The notes under the pieces are model-generated. The model made no database searches, had not been told where the DNA came from, and saw only the letters and a list, made by a program, of their open reading frames with translations. From NCBI GenBank assembly GCA_013339765.2, contig CM023448.1, positions 22,954,551 through 23,018,550 on the forward strand: DNA of 64,000 nucleotides, in the 5' to 3' direction. The first letter of the stretch is position 1, and each line of letters opens with the position of its first letter. Shown here in pieces: positions 32,972 to 44,404 of this stretch. The position numbers were made by a program, and so were the translations under genes. This DNA comes from Haemaphysalis longicornis. Lineage: Eukaryota; Arthropoda; Arachnida; Ixodida; Ixodidae.

Positions 32972-33850
32972 GGATCCAGAAACGCTCACAGCAATATCGC
33001 AGAAACAAAAAGGCCGCCCGTCGAACTTTATCTCGCCTCACATCCAGCCGACATGATTGCACTGCAAGAAACCGACACTCCTCACCCTACCCTTCGAGGA
33101 TTCGATACATATACCAGTCCCCCCAACACCCGTATGGCCATATTGGTATCCCAAACGCTTACCGCTCAAATGATACCCTCCACGCTGCCCATCGACCACG
33201 TGCTCATTGAACTCATTCCCCAGCAGCCCACTACCCCCAGCATCTATAAACTAAACGTATACAGCGCCCCGAAACACCCCTCACCGACATTGATGCCCTT
33301 CTGAACGTCACAAGCAGCCATACCAAAACGGAACCCTGCGTCGTAATAGGCGACTTCAACGCCTCTCACATCACATGGGGGTACCCGCAAGCCACACGGA
33401 AAGGCACGGCACTGCTCAACGCCATTCAGCACCACCATTTCACATTACAGAATGACCGTACTCAACCCACCCGTATCGGCACCAGCGTCACCCGAGACAC
33501 GATTACCTACCTCACTTTTACTCGCAACGTCACAAATCCAACCTGGACCACGCAGTTAGACACCCTGGGTAGCGACCACGTGACCATAAAAATTTACATC
33601 CCCTCTCCCCATCACAAACACCGCATAGGTGTGGCCAAGCTAACAGATTGGGAGGCCTTCCGCATGAACCCGCACAAAACATAATCGGCACCTAGGCTCG
33701 ACGCACCAGAACCGTCTGCCTAACAGAGGATCTCCCAACAGCTGGCCACCATCGCAACCATATCTGAGAAGCACGACGAAGCCTCCTGAATCGCTGGCGC
33801 CGCAATCGACACAACCGCAGCCTAAACGCCGCTTTTACAAGCCGCTTGTT
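32972..33850 (+). pseudogene. LINE AP-endonuclease fragment, truncated on the 3' side
   Basis: The plus strand reads ETKRPPVELYLASHPADMIA then LQETDTPHPTLRGFDTY (catalytic-type Glu in LQET), HVLIELIPQQPTTPS and YKLNVYSAPKHPSP. After a shift near 33285 it continues CVVIGDFNASHITWGYPQ (GDFN), TRIGTSVTRDTITYLTF and TLGSDHVTIKIY (SDH), then LTDWEAFRMNPHKT to a stop. Linker-like fragments (ISQQLATIATISEKHDEA, LNRWRRNRHNRSLN) continue to about 33850. The RT is missing. Retaining the 5' part of a LINE without its 3' part is unusual and implies later deletion or interruption. Confidence 0.8.
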
Positions 33851-34670
33851 TGGTTACACCGGCGTGATTTCCGGCACGGATATGACATCAGTCAAATCTT
33901 GGTGCATCCAGGAATAAAACACTTTCGTGTTAAAAAGCGGCCATGGTGTAAACCACGCGTCTTACAAAATATTTGGTCTGGGGCATACTGTCCCTCGATT
34001 GAGTCGCCCGGCCCCAAATAAGTTAAAGTGAATTCTTGAACGAGAAGTTTGCATAGGCAAAATTTTTCAAACAACTAAATACGGAAACACACTTCACAGT
34101 TGTCAAGATTGTTAAGCAAAAAAGAAACAGTACGCATATTTGAAGCAAAACATCAATGTAGCCTTCTTTTGTTTAAGAATGCGTGGCTGCGTGATTTTTG
34201 CAAGAGCAAATGAAGAAAATACGGGTTGAAAACAACGTTTTGACCCAAGGAATACAGAAAGTCCTAGCGCCCGAGCATAGACATCGCCTCGACATTCAAA
34301 GAAGTCCAGCAGTGTCTAAAGTTTCTAGTAGATTGGGCACGGGCAGTGGAGCGCAGTAAAATTGAATTGATTTGAGCAGACCTACACCCTGGTTATCGTG
34401 GGAGCAGCGAGAGAGGAGGCGAAGAGGGTGGGAGGTGAGCAGGCGGCAGAAAAGGGGCATTTTGGGCAGCAACAGCCCAAGAGTATCTTATTTTGACGGC
34501 ACTTGCAGGGAAGATAGCAGATACGGCGATAAGTTTTTGTCTGTTATGTACGCCGATGGCGGACGCCGGAATTTTCGGTGAAGCCCGGGGGGCCGTTTGG
34601 AGGGGTCGCATATAAAAACGCTTAAAAAACTTGTTCAGTTAGTTGGTTCATCGTTTCGCTGCAAAGAATA
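33851..34670. other. Unassigned sequence
   Basis: No gene is seen. 34500-34545 shares a block with 23866-23905 (interspersed repeat). Confidence 0.4.
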
Positions 34671-34768
34671 AACGGGCGCTAAACGGACGAAGGAGGCAGG
34701 AAAGACATATATGGCGCCTCTGTATGTCTTTCGTGTCTCCTTCGTCTACTTCCGCTTAGCGCCCGCTT
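34671..34768. repeat. Hairpin with about 40-bp arms
   Basis: The left arm 34671-34710 (AACGGGCGCTAA, ACGAAGGAGGCAGGAAAGAC) pairs with the right arm 34721-34768 (GTCTTTCGTGTCTCCTTCGT, TTAGCGCCCG). The loop is about 10 bases. GCGCTAA plus ACGAAG elements also occur beside the Penelope-like fragment at 61950-61990, so a link to Penelope termini is possible but unproven. Confidence 0.85.
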
Positions 34769-35899
34769 TTTTCTTTCCGGTATGAAAACACCACCACTAA
34801 CGCCCTTTCCGGAGAACTGCTCTTAGCTTCTACAGAGCCGCGAGAGATACGAGCGGCAGATAAGTCTACAGGCTTCCGTCGCGCACGCGTGCACCAGTAT
34901 GGCAGCCACAGTTACGTGAGTGGAAGACGGGTTATCCATGCCACCTCTATATCTAAGCATCGCCACTGTAAAAAATAACGCGACGAGGACAAACTAATTC
35001 ATTGTGTTCATCTCTGCCTTTAATTCCAATCTTTGCTTTGTTTGAAATTATCATTCGCTTCTATCGCTTCTCTACATTAATGAAAAGTACAAACGCTCTC
35101 ACCACTTCTTAAAGAGACACTAAAGGCAAATAGCAAGTTGTGCTGAGAACAAAGTTCAACTGCATGCACCTAAGCCCTCTCAGCGTTAATTCGGCGGCGA
35201 AAGATGCTTTAATTAGGGAAAGATTACCAATTGAGAAACGCGTTTCATTCCTCGCGCCATTTTATGACGTTTCGCGTGACGTCAACAGTTTCCGGGATCG
35301 AGTGAGGCAGAAGTGGGGTCTATCAGAAAAACTAAAACCTACCAAGCCAACTATCGCGGCCGCCGGAGCCACTGGTCGCGCACTCGGTGCATAAGACAAA
35401 ACAACATTCCCGCGTACACTTCCGTTACCTGCTATACTGTCGGTGCGTCAATCCTGGTGCCGCACGGTACGTCAGCTGGTGGTTCAAGTTCCGCGCGGCT
35501 TTTTAGTTTACCTACAATACGTGTAGAGGCCAGAGCAACCGCAGCGCGAACGGGGGCAGGGGCGCTCTTTTGATATGCCTTCTCGTTATGAATAGTCGGG
35601 TTTCAGTCGCTTCGATGCACTCGGCATAACAGTGCGGCGCCATCTGTTAGTTTAACTTGTAACCGCTTGCAACGCTAGATATGAGCGGCCCCATAGCGGC
35701 CCCTAAGTCGGCACCGCGACGCGAATTTTAGTAGAACGTTTCGTCAGTTTTCCGTCGCGATATGGTAACGCTTATTGCGGCATCTTTGAATGCTCTATAT
35801 GGAGTTTCCTATTAGGCCACCTGCCAGAAGTGTGCCTAGAGCTTCTACGAGAGCCCATGGAATTAAATGATTGGTCGCGTGTCTGCTCCTTTCGAGCAA
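34769..35899. other. Unassigned sequence with a tick-repeat-like motif
   Basis: At 35109 TTAAAGAGACACTAAAGGC resembles terminal sequences of small DNA elements common in ticks, but no mirrored end was located. It may include the 5' UTR of the LINE beginning near 35900. Confidence 0.35.
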
Positions 35900-36405
35900 A
35901 TGTCGACTGAAGACGATAGTGGACTGGCGCCCCTGGCGAGTGAATGTCTCCCTCCTCTTTCCCGCTCTCCACTTATTGCTGTTCCTCTCCCAAAACAATC
36001 AGATAGCGGCAATGATGGAGCGTATCGAGGCGCTCAGTAAAACTAAGAACAACGGTAATGACGTCAGTGAAGCTAAAGAAAAGTAGCCAAGAGAGACACC
36101 ACCTGTGCTACTCCGGTCGCACCGAACCCCATCATGCCACCAGCGCTGATCCCGCACCGGCTTTGACACAGCCAGTGACGCAAGCTCTAAATATACAAAC
36201 GGCAGTTGTTGCCATGGAGGAAGAGAAGGCTGAGGCCGCCGTTCCTCCGACAATGGAGACGGTCATGAGCATGCTTATGCAAATCTCAAACCAGGTTTCT
36301 CAATTGTCTGAGCAAGTGAACAGTCTAACAGCAAGAATGGATAATGTGGAGGCCAAATATAGCCAACTCTCCGTTAGAGTTATGACGTTGGATGCGAAAA
36401 ATTAA
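35900..36405 (+). pseudogene. LINE ORF1 (coiled-coil protein)
   Basis: It starts MSTEDDSGLAPLASECLPP at 35900 in the context CAAATGT. It shifts frame to QIAAMMERIEALSKTKNNGN near 35995 and again to EEEKAEAAVPPTMETVMSML (about 36216). The last part (QISNQVSQLSEQVNSLTARM, then DNVEAKYSQL) has heptad spacing of hydrophobic residues, suggesting a coiled coil. It stops at 36405. LINE ORF1 proteins bind element RNA. No zinc knuckle or RRM is visible here, so the remaining domain may be short or lost. Confidence 0.6.
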
Positions 36406-36506
36406 GCATCACAAGGTTGCCAAGGTGAAGTCATCACGAGTTGCTCTACAGGTCAGGCCGCGAGAAGTTGGTTCCGCGCGCAGTTCTACCGCCAAAAAAG
36501 TAGAAA

Positions 36507-37390
36507 ATGAAGAATAAAGGGAACCGGAAAGAGACTGCGACGGTACTTCAATGGAACTGTAGGAGTATTAGAAACAAGATAGGGGAGTTACAACTTTACG
36601 TTGCTAAATTGGACCAGAAACCGGATATCATAGCGTTACAAGAGACCAACGGCCGCGCCAAGCTCGCGGGATACATTACGTATACGGACCCTGCCGAAAA
36701 GGGTACTGCGATCTTGGTCCGCAGCAACGTGGCGGCCACACAGCACGTGACCGCTCAGCGAGGCTGCGAGCATACCCTCGTCGAAATTCACAGCAGAAGA
36801 GTGGGGGATGACAAGAACATTTTCGTCCTGAATGCGTATTGTCGACCGTCCAGCAGGATCATTGACTTTGAAGGCACCCTATTGGACTGCATCAACGAAG
36901 CAAGAACAAGACCGATTTTAATGCTAGGAGATTTCAACGCGGCCCACACGATGTGGGGTTACAAATATTCGTCCAAAAGAGGAAATCAATTGGTAAAAGC
37001 CATAGAGAATCACGGCATGGAGGTGGTTAATGAGCCGGGCGTGCCGACCAGGACAGGCACTAGCACGGTCAGAGACACCACTCCTGATCTGACGTTAGTT
37101 CGGGGAAACCTCGACGTTACTTGGCGTAACACGGGGAGAATCTTGGCTCAGATCACGATATCATTTGTGTCACCCTCGGGGGGACCACCATCAAGGCGAA
37201 ATTGAGTCAATCCAACATTACAGACTGGGACCGGTTACGTAGACACGCAGACAGTGAAGGCGAAGACGAGGACCAAGACAGCAAGACGTATGGGGCGTGG
37301 GCCAAGAAGCAACGCGAGTTTGTCAAAAATTTACGCAGACGATTACTACGACTACGCAAGTTCCCTTCGTAGACAGCAGACTTAGCCACA
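36507..37390 (+). pseudogene. LINE ORF2: AP-endonuclease domain
   Basis: It starts MKNKGNRKETATVLQWNCRS. The motifs are LQWNCRS (Asn), DIIALQETNG (Glu), FVLNAYCRPS, ILMLGDFNAAHTMWGY (GDFN) and VRDTTPDLTLV. After a shift near 37140, LGSDHDIICVTLGG restores the SDH motif. ITDWDRLRRHADS begins the linker. All active-site motifs of the LINE endonuclease are present across the two frames. Confidence 0.85.
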
Positions 37391-39109
37391 TGTGGGCGGC
37401 AGGCATGGTCTTACTCGAAGGTGGAAGAGACAAAGACATAACAAGAAGCTTCGCAGACGTATACATGCGCTTAACAAGCAGGCGGCCGAGTATGCGGAGC
37501 AGCTATGCAGGGAAAATTGGATGAAGATGTGTGACAACCTACAAGGCACACTGTCTACGAAGAAGGCCTGGAAGCTGTTGCGCCACCTCATAGATCTGTT
37601 GAAAAGCAGAGTGCAAGCGCTCGAGACCTCACAAGAACGATCAACAGTTACGACGGGGACGGGGAGAAGCTCATTCGTGAACTCCCGAGTAAACACCTCA
37701 AGACTGAGAAGAGCGGTAACCCGACTCTCGAGTACGAAGGGGATAGCAACGTCGAGCTAGACGAAGTCTTCACCGAACTAGAGCTGGTTGCGGCCATCGA
37801 CGAAAGTAATCAAGGCAGCGCACCGGGCATTGACGCCGTCACATACAAGATGCTTAAAAATATGAGTGACCAAAGCCGAGCGGAACTACTCAACCTCGCC
37901 AACGCGGCCTGGGAGAAGGGTTCGTTACCCAAAGAATGGAAAGAAGCGGAGGTGCGTTTCATTCCCAAGCCAGGAAAACCACCCCACGTAGACAACCTGC
38001 GCCCCATCTCCCTCACGTCATGTGTGGGGAAGGTGGTCGAGCGTATGGTTTACAAGAGACTACAGAGATATTTGGACGTCACCGATCAGATGCCACCGAC
38101 CATGTACGGGTTCCGGGGGCACCTAAGCACGCAAGACATCTTGGTGCAACTACATGAGCTGGTAATCAAGAAAGCGAAGACCCCTACGCCAAGAGCTATC
38201 CTGGCACTCGATCTCAAGGGTGCCTTCGACAACGTCACACACGAAAGCATTCTCCGTAACCTGCGTCAAACTGGATGCGGTAAGCGAACATTCAAGTATG
38301 TACAGGACTTCTTAAGTGATAGAACAGCAACAATCAAAATCGGAGAAGAGACGTCCAAACCGATAGCCCTGGGAGACAGAGGCACCCCCCAAGGGTCGGT
38401 TCTTTCGCCGCTTCTCTTCAACCTGGCACTCCTCCCGCTCCCGGCCCTGCTTCAAGGCATAGAGGGAATAGATCACGCTCTATACGCCGATGATATCACT
38501 GTGTGGACGTCGAGGGCAGGGTCGGAGAGTTGGATGGAGGAGACCCTACAGAGAGCGGCAGAGACCGTGCACGAGTTCGCTAAATCGTGCGGCCTCAGTT
38601 GCTCGCCACAGAAGTCGGAGTTGCTCGTCATCAAGCCAAGAAGAAAGAAAGGGGAACAAGAGAACGTCCGCATCACCATCGACGGGACGAACATAACGCC
38701 AACCACGCAAGCACGTATCCTGGGTGTCATCTTCCAGAACAACGGCAAGGCGGGGGCGTCGATCGCCAAAATCAAGGTTTCTACGGAACAAATTTCGAAT
38801 ATGATCAAAAGAGTCACGAACAGAAGACGAGGATTGAAGGAGGACGATGCATTGACGCTTGTCCAGGCCTTCGTGACGTCGCGCATCGTTTACGCTGCGC
38901 CGTACCTCAATCTACTCAAAAAAGACAGGGACCAGTTGAACGTCATTATACGCAAGGCAACCAAGATGGCGCTGGGCCTGCCGAAGCATTCGTCGACCGA
39001 CAAGCTTCTCGGCATGGCGAAACACAACGTCGTTGAAGAGTTGATAGAAGCTCATTTGTCTAATCAAGAGTTAGGCTCTCTCAAACGTCGGCGGGACGTC
39101 GTGTTCTAG
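37390..39109 (+). pseudogene. LINE ORF2: linker and reverse transcriptase
   Basis: Linker: TRRWKRQRHNKKLRRRIHAL and KKAWKLLRHLIDLLKS, then a shift. The RT frame is open from about 37700: GSAPGIDAVTYKML, FIPKPGKPPHVDNLRPISLT, MYGFRGHLSTQDILVQL, ILALDLKGAFDNVTHE (motif A), DRGTPQGSVLSPLLF (motif B) and HALYADDITVWTS (motif C). The thumb follows through KEDDALTLVQAFVTSRIVYA to a frameshift near 39075. The catalytic Asp residues are intact. Confidence 0.9.
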
Positions 39110-40101
39110 CCAAGTTGGGCTGGCAAGAGGCAGACCGGAAGAAAAATGGGCCGTTACCCAGGTTGTGGGTGCATAAAATCAATAGTAAGCCTCTGCCTCG
39201 AAACATGAGGCCGGCTCGTAACGACGGCCGCAGAATATCTCGGATAGCGGCCTTGACGGAGACTCTGGGTCAAATAGAAGAAGAGCAAGAGGGGGTCACT
39301 CTCTTCACAGACGCTGCGTTACCCAAGTTTTCCTCGAAAGCCACGCTGACAGTTACGACGCGGGATGTGCTCGTAACCTGCGCCTCCATCAAGACGTCTT
39401 TTCCGGAGGTGGCAGAAGAGGCCGCAATAGCGCTGGCGCTCGCGCAGCCCAACGTAGGAAGAATTGTCACCGACTCCCAAAAGGCGTATAACAGCTACAG
39501 AAAAGGGTGGGTGTCTCTTGCGGCACTAGGTATTCTAAACAGTAAATGCGACATATCTGAAAGGAAAGTTGAATTGATATGGACGCCGGCTCACTCTGGG
39601 CTGGAGGGCAACGAACTTGCCCACCAGTTCGCCCGAGAGATGGAACACCGGGTAGAGGAAGGTGAGCCACAGTCCATAATTAGTTATAAGGACATTACGA
39701 ACCACTACAGGACGGAGAGGCGACGTTACCCCGATCCTCACAAATCGCTTAGCAGAGAACAGCAAGCGATTTACAGGCAGATGCAAGCAGGATCCTTCCC
39801 GCACCCTTACCTTCAAAACAAGATGTACCCGGAAAGGTACGACAAGGAATGCAATTTTGCAAGATTCAGTTAGGCACGCTCCAACACGTCATTGGAGTAT
39901 GCGATTTCTACAAGCCAATCCCCAGACCTCTTACCTTTCCCACTACCCCACCCATTCATCATCTACCCTTACCGAGCGATGGGAGACCTTGTTAACAGCC
40001 CCGCCCTGGAAGACCAGCTCGTTCTGATCTCCAGGGGCCAGGCGGCTAGAGAAGCATATGGGTCCCGTGAAGAGGGAACCACTTCCATCGACGGCGTCTA
40101 A
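39076..40101 (+). pseudogene. LINE ORF2: RNase H and C-terminal knuckle
   Basis: RNase H residues: VTLFTDAALPK (D), EVAEEAAIALALAQ (E), RIVTDSQKAYNSY (D) and LIWTPAHSGLEGNELAHQFA (H). Then YKDITNHYRTERRRYPDP and QMQAGSFPHPYLQNKMYPER appear. The knuckle region reads KECNF in one frame and KIQLGTLQHVIGVC in the next (shift near 39860). The end, LEDQLVLISRGQAAREAYGS, matches the post-knuckle block of the other LINEs and stops at 40101. Confidence 0.85.
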
Positions 40102-40160
40102 GAAGACGTCGTAGTAGCTCGATTCAATAAAAGTTGTTTCTCTCTCTCTCTCTCTCTCAA

Positions 40161-40739
40161 TTTAAATTTACCGAGTTCTAATGCTCCAAGTCAACTGCCT
40201 CGATGTCAGCGCTGCCGTACGGCGGAGAGGGCCTGAATCGAGGCACCCTACTACAACGTTTATGGAATCACGTTGCCCTACTCCACGAGCGTTCCAAGCG
40301 GAACGAGAAACCTATCTAGTAGAACTTTTGTTACTGTTGACGTTTGATTTTTTTAAATGCCGCCAGCTAGAGCGGGCAACAGCAGGCGACGGTTTCTGCA
40401 GTTGATGTAGTGTATTATTTGGTATCGCAAAAACCAAGCGTATATAATTTTTAAATAAAAGAACACTGCAAGTATCACTCATGTTGACAAGTATGAACAT
40501 TAAAACCTGACTTAGATGTTTAGATTTGGCTGTGGCTATATAAGACTATTGCGAAGTGTACGTTTCACTTCGGCCGGGTGCCTGAATCGAGTCACAGACA
40601 GACAAACACACAGACGTTATATTTCTGCTTTAAGTATCCGAAGAAAGACTATCGTCTTTGAAACGTGCATAACGTGATGCAAATATCATCTTAGTTAAGT
40701 ACGCACCGCAGTGAAAGCATAGCAGCACACAATGCCGTG
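40161..40739. other. Unassigned sequence
   Basis: No gene or repeat was recognised. Confidence 0.4.
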
Positions 40740-41760
40740 AATCAAAAGACCCGGTGTGACGCACACATTTTATTCAACTTCAAGACAATGAAAAAATGGT
40801 TTCGAACAAGCACATCGTCGCGGCATGCGCTTTCAGGCCGAAGGCACTTCACTCCGGCGCAAGCCCAGGAGGTATAAAAAATATCGTGCACACTCTGCAT
40901 ACCCACTGCGGGTTGAATCGTTGCTAGTGATATTACCCAACACACCGCGATTCTAAGCATCCCTGATTCTAAGCACCCTCACCTACTTTCGGGAAAGAAA
41001 TGCGAAAAAAAAAAATGCGTGCGAATCTAAGCACCTCCGTATCTAAGCAACCATAGCAAGGTGCATTTTAGTCGGGTGGAAGCGGGCCCAGTTGCCACTG
41101 TGGTGAAGTCCTTTACGAATTTTTCAATTAGAAACCACTTCAACTGAACAGAAGACGACCTGCTGTGGGATACTGAAGCGGCGGGCCCCAAGCGTCACAA
41201 CGGAGGGGTGGCTAAGTATCCAACGTAAGCGGTGGGTTCCCGGTCTGCACCTATTTTTGTTTTGAATGTTTGCCAGATAAAAAAAAATATTCCTTCCGCC
41301 CGTCTCGTCTAGACAATGCTGCGAAAAGAACGAGGGGGGGGGGGGAGAGAAGTTTTGGTTTTTCGAATTTAGCACCCTGCTTCTTTTTGGCACCACGATC
41401 ATTGAAAAAATGGTGTGCTTAGAATAGAGTAAATGCGGTAGTAAGCACAGTCTATCCTCAGGAGCAGTCCGTCGCATGTTATCCCGAAATGAACGCGACC
41501 GCAACAAACACACCTCTTCCGGCGCCGCCCTGGGTGCAAAATTTTGTTCGAAGGAGCAAAACACTTGTCTATCAGACGCAGATTACTGCCCACAGGAGAG
41601 CAAAACTGTGGAAGGCCGACGCACTGCATGCCGCTCTGATGTAAGCAAGGAGATAACAGGGATGTGACGACGCCGAACCTCCAGTAACCATAGCAACCGC
41701 CCCCGGCGCCGCTGCGTGGAAGCTTGCGACTGTCGGCAAGGCTTAAATTATACCTGTGCA
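40740..41760 (+). repeat. Interspersed repeat family B, copy 2
   Basis: It is collinear with 2618-3340 in the same orientation. It holds a local cluster of GATTCTAAGCA-type units (five variants between 40950 and 41045) that copy 1 lacks. A G-run lies at 41335-41345. Confidence 0.5.
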
Positions 41761-42154
41761 TTTAAAAATGCCTATGACGTATGAAATGTAACGTGCACGG
41801 AAAGATTTTATGTGTTTATTTGAGACCTTGTGTGCCCGATTCTTGTTCTGTTGTTCTTTACGTGACTCTTGGCACATCCGCTCAGTCGCCGTTTACGTCA
41901 TCTCTGCTGGGCGACTGATAGCTTCATTGATTATTTACGCGATTATTTTCAAGGTCTGCCCCAGAGAGTGGTTATTTCGTTTTCTGTGGATGCCAATCTA
42001 TCTATTTAGACCACGTCGGTATCGACTTCAGTGTAGCTTTGAGCGTTCTGAATGCGAAACCATTATTGTCCAACTAATCGCCCGAGACGCTTTGCTCCCG
42101 CCCCGCGTTCTCGAAGCGCACGTCCTGTTGCCGCAACAGACGGTTTAGTTCATT
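41761..42154. other. Unassigned sequence
   Basis: One plus-strand frame (41810-42148) has hydrophobic stretches but no recognised motif, and is probably fortuitous. Confidence 0.35.
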
Positions 42155-42370
42155 AATTGATTGTAGGGTTTAACGCGCCGACGCCACGCATGCGATGAGG
42201 CGTGCCGCTGTGGACGGCTCCAGATTAAGTTTGGCCACCTGGGGATCTGTAACGTGCGTCGAAAGCCCACACGGGCGTTTTTGCTTTTCGTTTGTGTCAG
42301 AAAAGCGGTTCACTGCCGGGAATCCAACCCATGACCTCGTGCTCAGGAGCGAGATGGTTTAGTTCGCGAA
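42155..42370 (-). mobile_element. Tick tRNA-derived SINE, copy 2
   Basis: It shares the TTTAACGCGCCGACG end, GGCCACCTGGGGATCTGTAA, ACACGGGCGTTTTTGCTTTT and the tRNA-side GGGAATCCAACCCATGACCT with copies 3 and 5. The tRNA head on the minus strand is at the high-coordinate side and is partly degraded. Confidence 0.75.
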
Positions 42371-42424
42371 TCACTTCCGCCCAACCCCTTCTAATGGGGT
42401 CGAGCTATTTGGTCGTTCCTGATT

Positions 42425-42640
42425 GATTGATTATGAGGTTCAATGCGCCGACGCTGCACAGGCGATGAGGCGCGCCGGAGTGGGGAGCTCCGATTTAACT
42501 TTGATTACCCGGGCGTGTTTAACGTGCGCCGAAATCTTGAACACACGGGCGTTTTCGCTTTTCGCCTCCATCAGAAAAGTGGCCGCCGTGACCGGGAAGT
42601 GAACCCGCCTCCTCGTGCTCAGCAGCATGAGGACGCGGGG
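42425..42640 (-). mobile_element. Tick tRNA-derived SINE, copy 3
   Basis: The tail GATTGATTGATTA is at the left and the body TTCAATGCGCCGACG follows. TTTCGCCTCCATCAGAAAAG and the tRNA-like side (GTGAACCCGCCTCCTCGTGC) are at the right. It lies 55 bp from copy 2, and the two are diverged enough to be separate insertions. Confidence 0.8.
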
Positions 42641-42789
42641 GCCCGTTCCTCCCGCAAGTATCGAGTTGCCAGCGATGGGTGATTTTTGGTGCCTGTCGAA
42701 TCGCTTGTTTGGCTGCCCTGTTTCGCTACTGCCGAGTTACATTTTAACCGCAGAGCTGTTCAAGTTTTTAGTTACCCCGTGGAGCGCTA
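42641..42789. other. Spacer
   Basis: No feature was recognised. Confidence 0.4.
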
Positions 42790-43004
42790 CCAGAAAAGTC
42801 AGCCCAACCAAGCGCACGTGAGCGTGCGTCTCGCGAGGAGCACCCGGCGTCGGCCAGCTCGACCTTCGAGAACACTCTTCCCAGCGTTCGTGGGCGGGAT
42901 CTGTCGTATGCTGTTATTTTTGCCAGTACACGTGCGTTCCCGCCTGAAGTGTGGAGTACAGGTGCCGAGTTCGCACTAAGGACGCCGAGTTCGCGAAGCC
43001 GGTT

Positions 43005-44404
43005 ATTGTCTCATTATTTCTGCCGCTGGCTTGAAGCCGTAGTCCCAGTATGCGGATGGTTTGCACTCTTTCCTTAGACTGCAGTGCACAACAAACTAGT
43101 AGGCTCATTCGCAGAATTGCAAACAACAACTCAGGCATTAAAGAAGCCAACCTCCTCCGACTTGTTCAAGCGTTCGTGATCAGCAGAATCACGTACGCAG
43201 TACCATATCTAAAGCTAACCAAGGACGAGAAGGACAAGCTAGACGCGCTCATTAGAAAAAGCACCAAAACTGCCCTGGGACTTCCCATATGTACCTCCAC
43301 GGACAAGCTCATGAAGCTAGGCGTCTCCAACACCATAGACGAGCTGATCGAGGCGGCAAGAATTGCACAGCACCAAAGACTGTTGTCAACCAAGGCAGGC
43401 AGGCATATCTTGAGCAAATCGGTATCCCCCATGAAGCCACAGACGACCCGCAAGAGAATATTCCCCCGGACATCAGAAACAATATCCGAATTCCTCCCCT
43501 TCCGAAGAACATGAACCCAGCGTTCCATGAGGATAGGAGACAGAGCAGGGCTGAAGCGCTACAGAGGAAGTACGGAGGACGGTGCGATGTATTATACACT
43601 GATGCTGCGGAATACCATCGCAGAAGAGACAAGATGGCGGTTGCGTCCGATGAGAATATGGTCATACGCGCATGCTGCACGATCAGAAATAGGTCTGTCA
43701 CAACGGCGGAAGAAGTGGCGATAGCGCTGGCAGCTACGTTCAAAAATACCAAAGTAATTATCTGCGACTCCAAAAATGCCATAAACAATTATAACAGAGG
43801 ACGAATATCAGCTGAGGCTGTCAGAATCCTTGCCAAAAAACCCCATGGACCATCAGGTTTTACTAATCTGGACCCCGGCCTATCAGGCTCTCAGAGGCAA
43901 TGAAGGAGCAAACGAGCTCGCCCGAGGACTCACTTTCCAGGCAGGCTCAGGCGGATCCTTCCACAGGACACATACTGTCTGAAAAAGACAGGATGTTCAC
44001 CTACCGAGAAATAACTGAATACTACAGGTTAACAAGAAAAGAATACCCGGACGCAGACCGCAAACCAGCAAGAAGGAAGAGGCAATCTGGCGAAAATTAC
44101 AGGTTGGAACCTACCCAAATCCGCTACTGCTTAGTAAACTCTACCCAGGTCAATTTGAACCCAAATGCAAACATTGCGACAGCCTGGCAAGCATGGTCCA
44201 CATGATATGGACGTGCCCACAGATACCCGATGGCACACACACCATAAACACATGGGAGGCTCTGATGCTCAGCTCAGACCTAGAAGGCCAACGGACAATC
44301 ATCAATCGAGCTCAGGCAGCCGCCAGGTTCCAAGGGATACTGGCCGACTCCTAGCAAGGGTATTAAAAACCCATTGATTGATACCAAATAAAGTTTTTCA
44401 TTCA
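43005..44404 (+). mobile_element. 5'-truncated LINE with 5' inversion and 15-bp target-site duplication
   Basis: The flanks are TTCGCGAAGCCGGTT (42990-43004) and TTCGCGATGCCGGTT (44405-44419), one mismatch in 15. The 3' end has AATAAA (44387-44392) and TTCATTCA. The first 74 bp (43005-43078) are inverted: only the minus strand reads VQTIRILGLRLQASGRNNETI-like sequence. That piece should precede the thumb segment read on the plus strand from about 43080. This is the signature of twin priming during LINE integration. Confidence 0.85.
43080..44356 (+). pseudogene. LINE ORF2 C-terminal third: RT thumb, RNase H, knuckle
   Basis: SRLIRRIANNNSGIKEANLL and RLVQAFVISRITYAVPYLKL form the thumb. After a shift near 43410, IRIPPLPKNMNPAFHEDRRQ leads into RNase H: CDVLYTDAAEYH (D), VTTAEEVAIALAATF (E) and VIICDSKNAINNY (D). 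After a second shift near 43860, GNEGANELARG follows. The knuckle EPKCKHCDSLASMVHMIWTC is near 44160. EALMLSSDLEGQRTIINRAQ precedes the stop TAG at 44354-44356. It is closely related in layout to the 17.8-21.4 kb LINE. Confidence 0.85.

Larger units (their letters stand above)
35900..40160 (+). mobile_element. Nearly complete RNase H-type LINE with ORF1 and ORF2 remnants
   Basis: It spans 4.26 kb from an ORF1 start to an AATAAA (40126-40131) and CT array (40140-40158). ORF1 (35900-36405), a 100-bp intergenic gap and ORF2 (36507-40101) are all recognisable. It is the only copy in the window with an N-terminally complete endonuclease. Roughly seven small indels break the frames. The 5' UTR and target-site duplication were not fixed. 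Confidence 0.85.
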
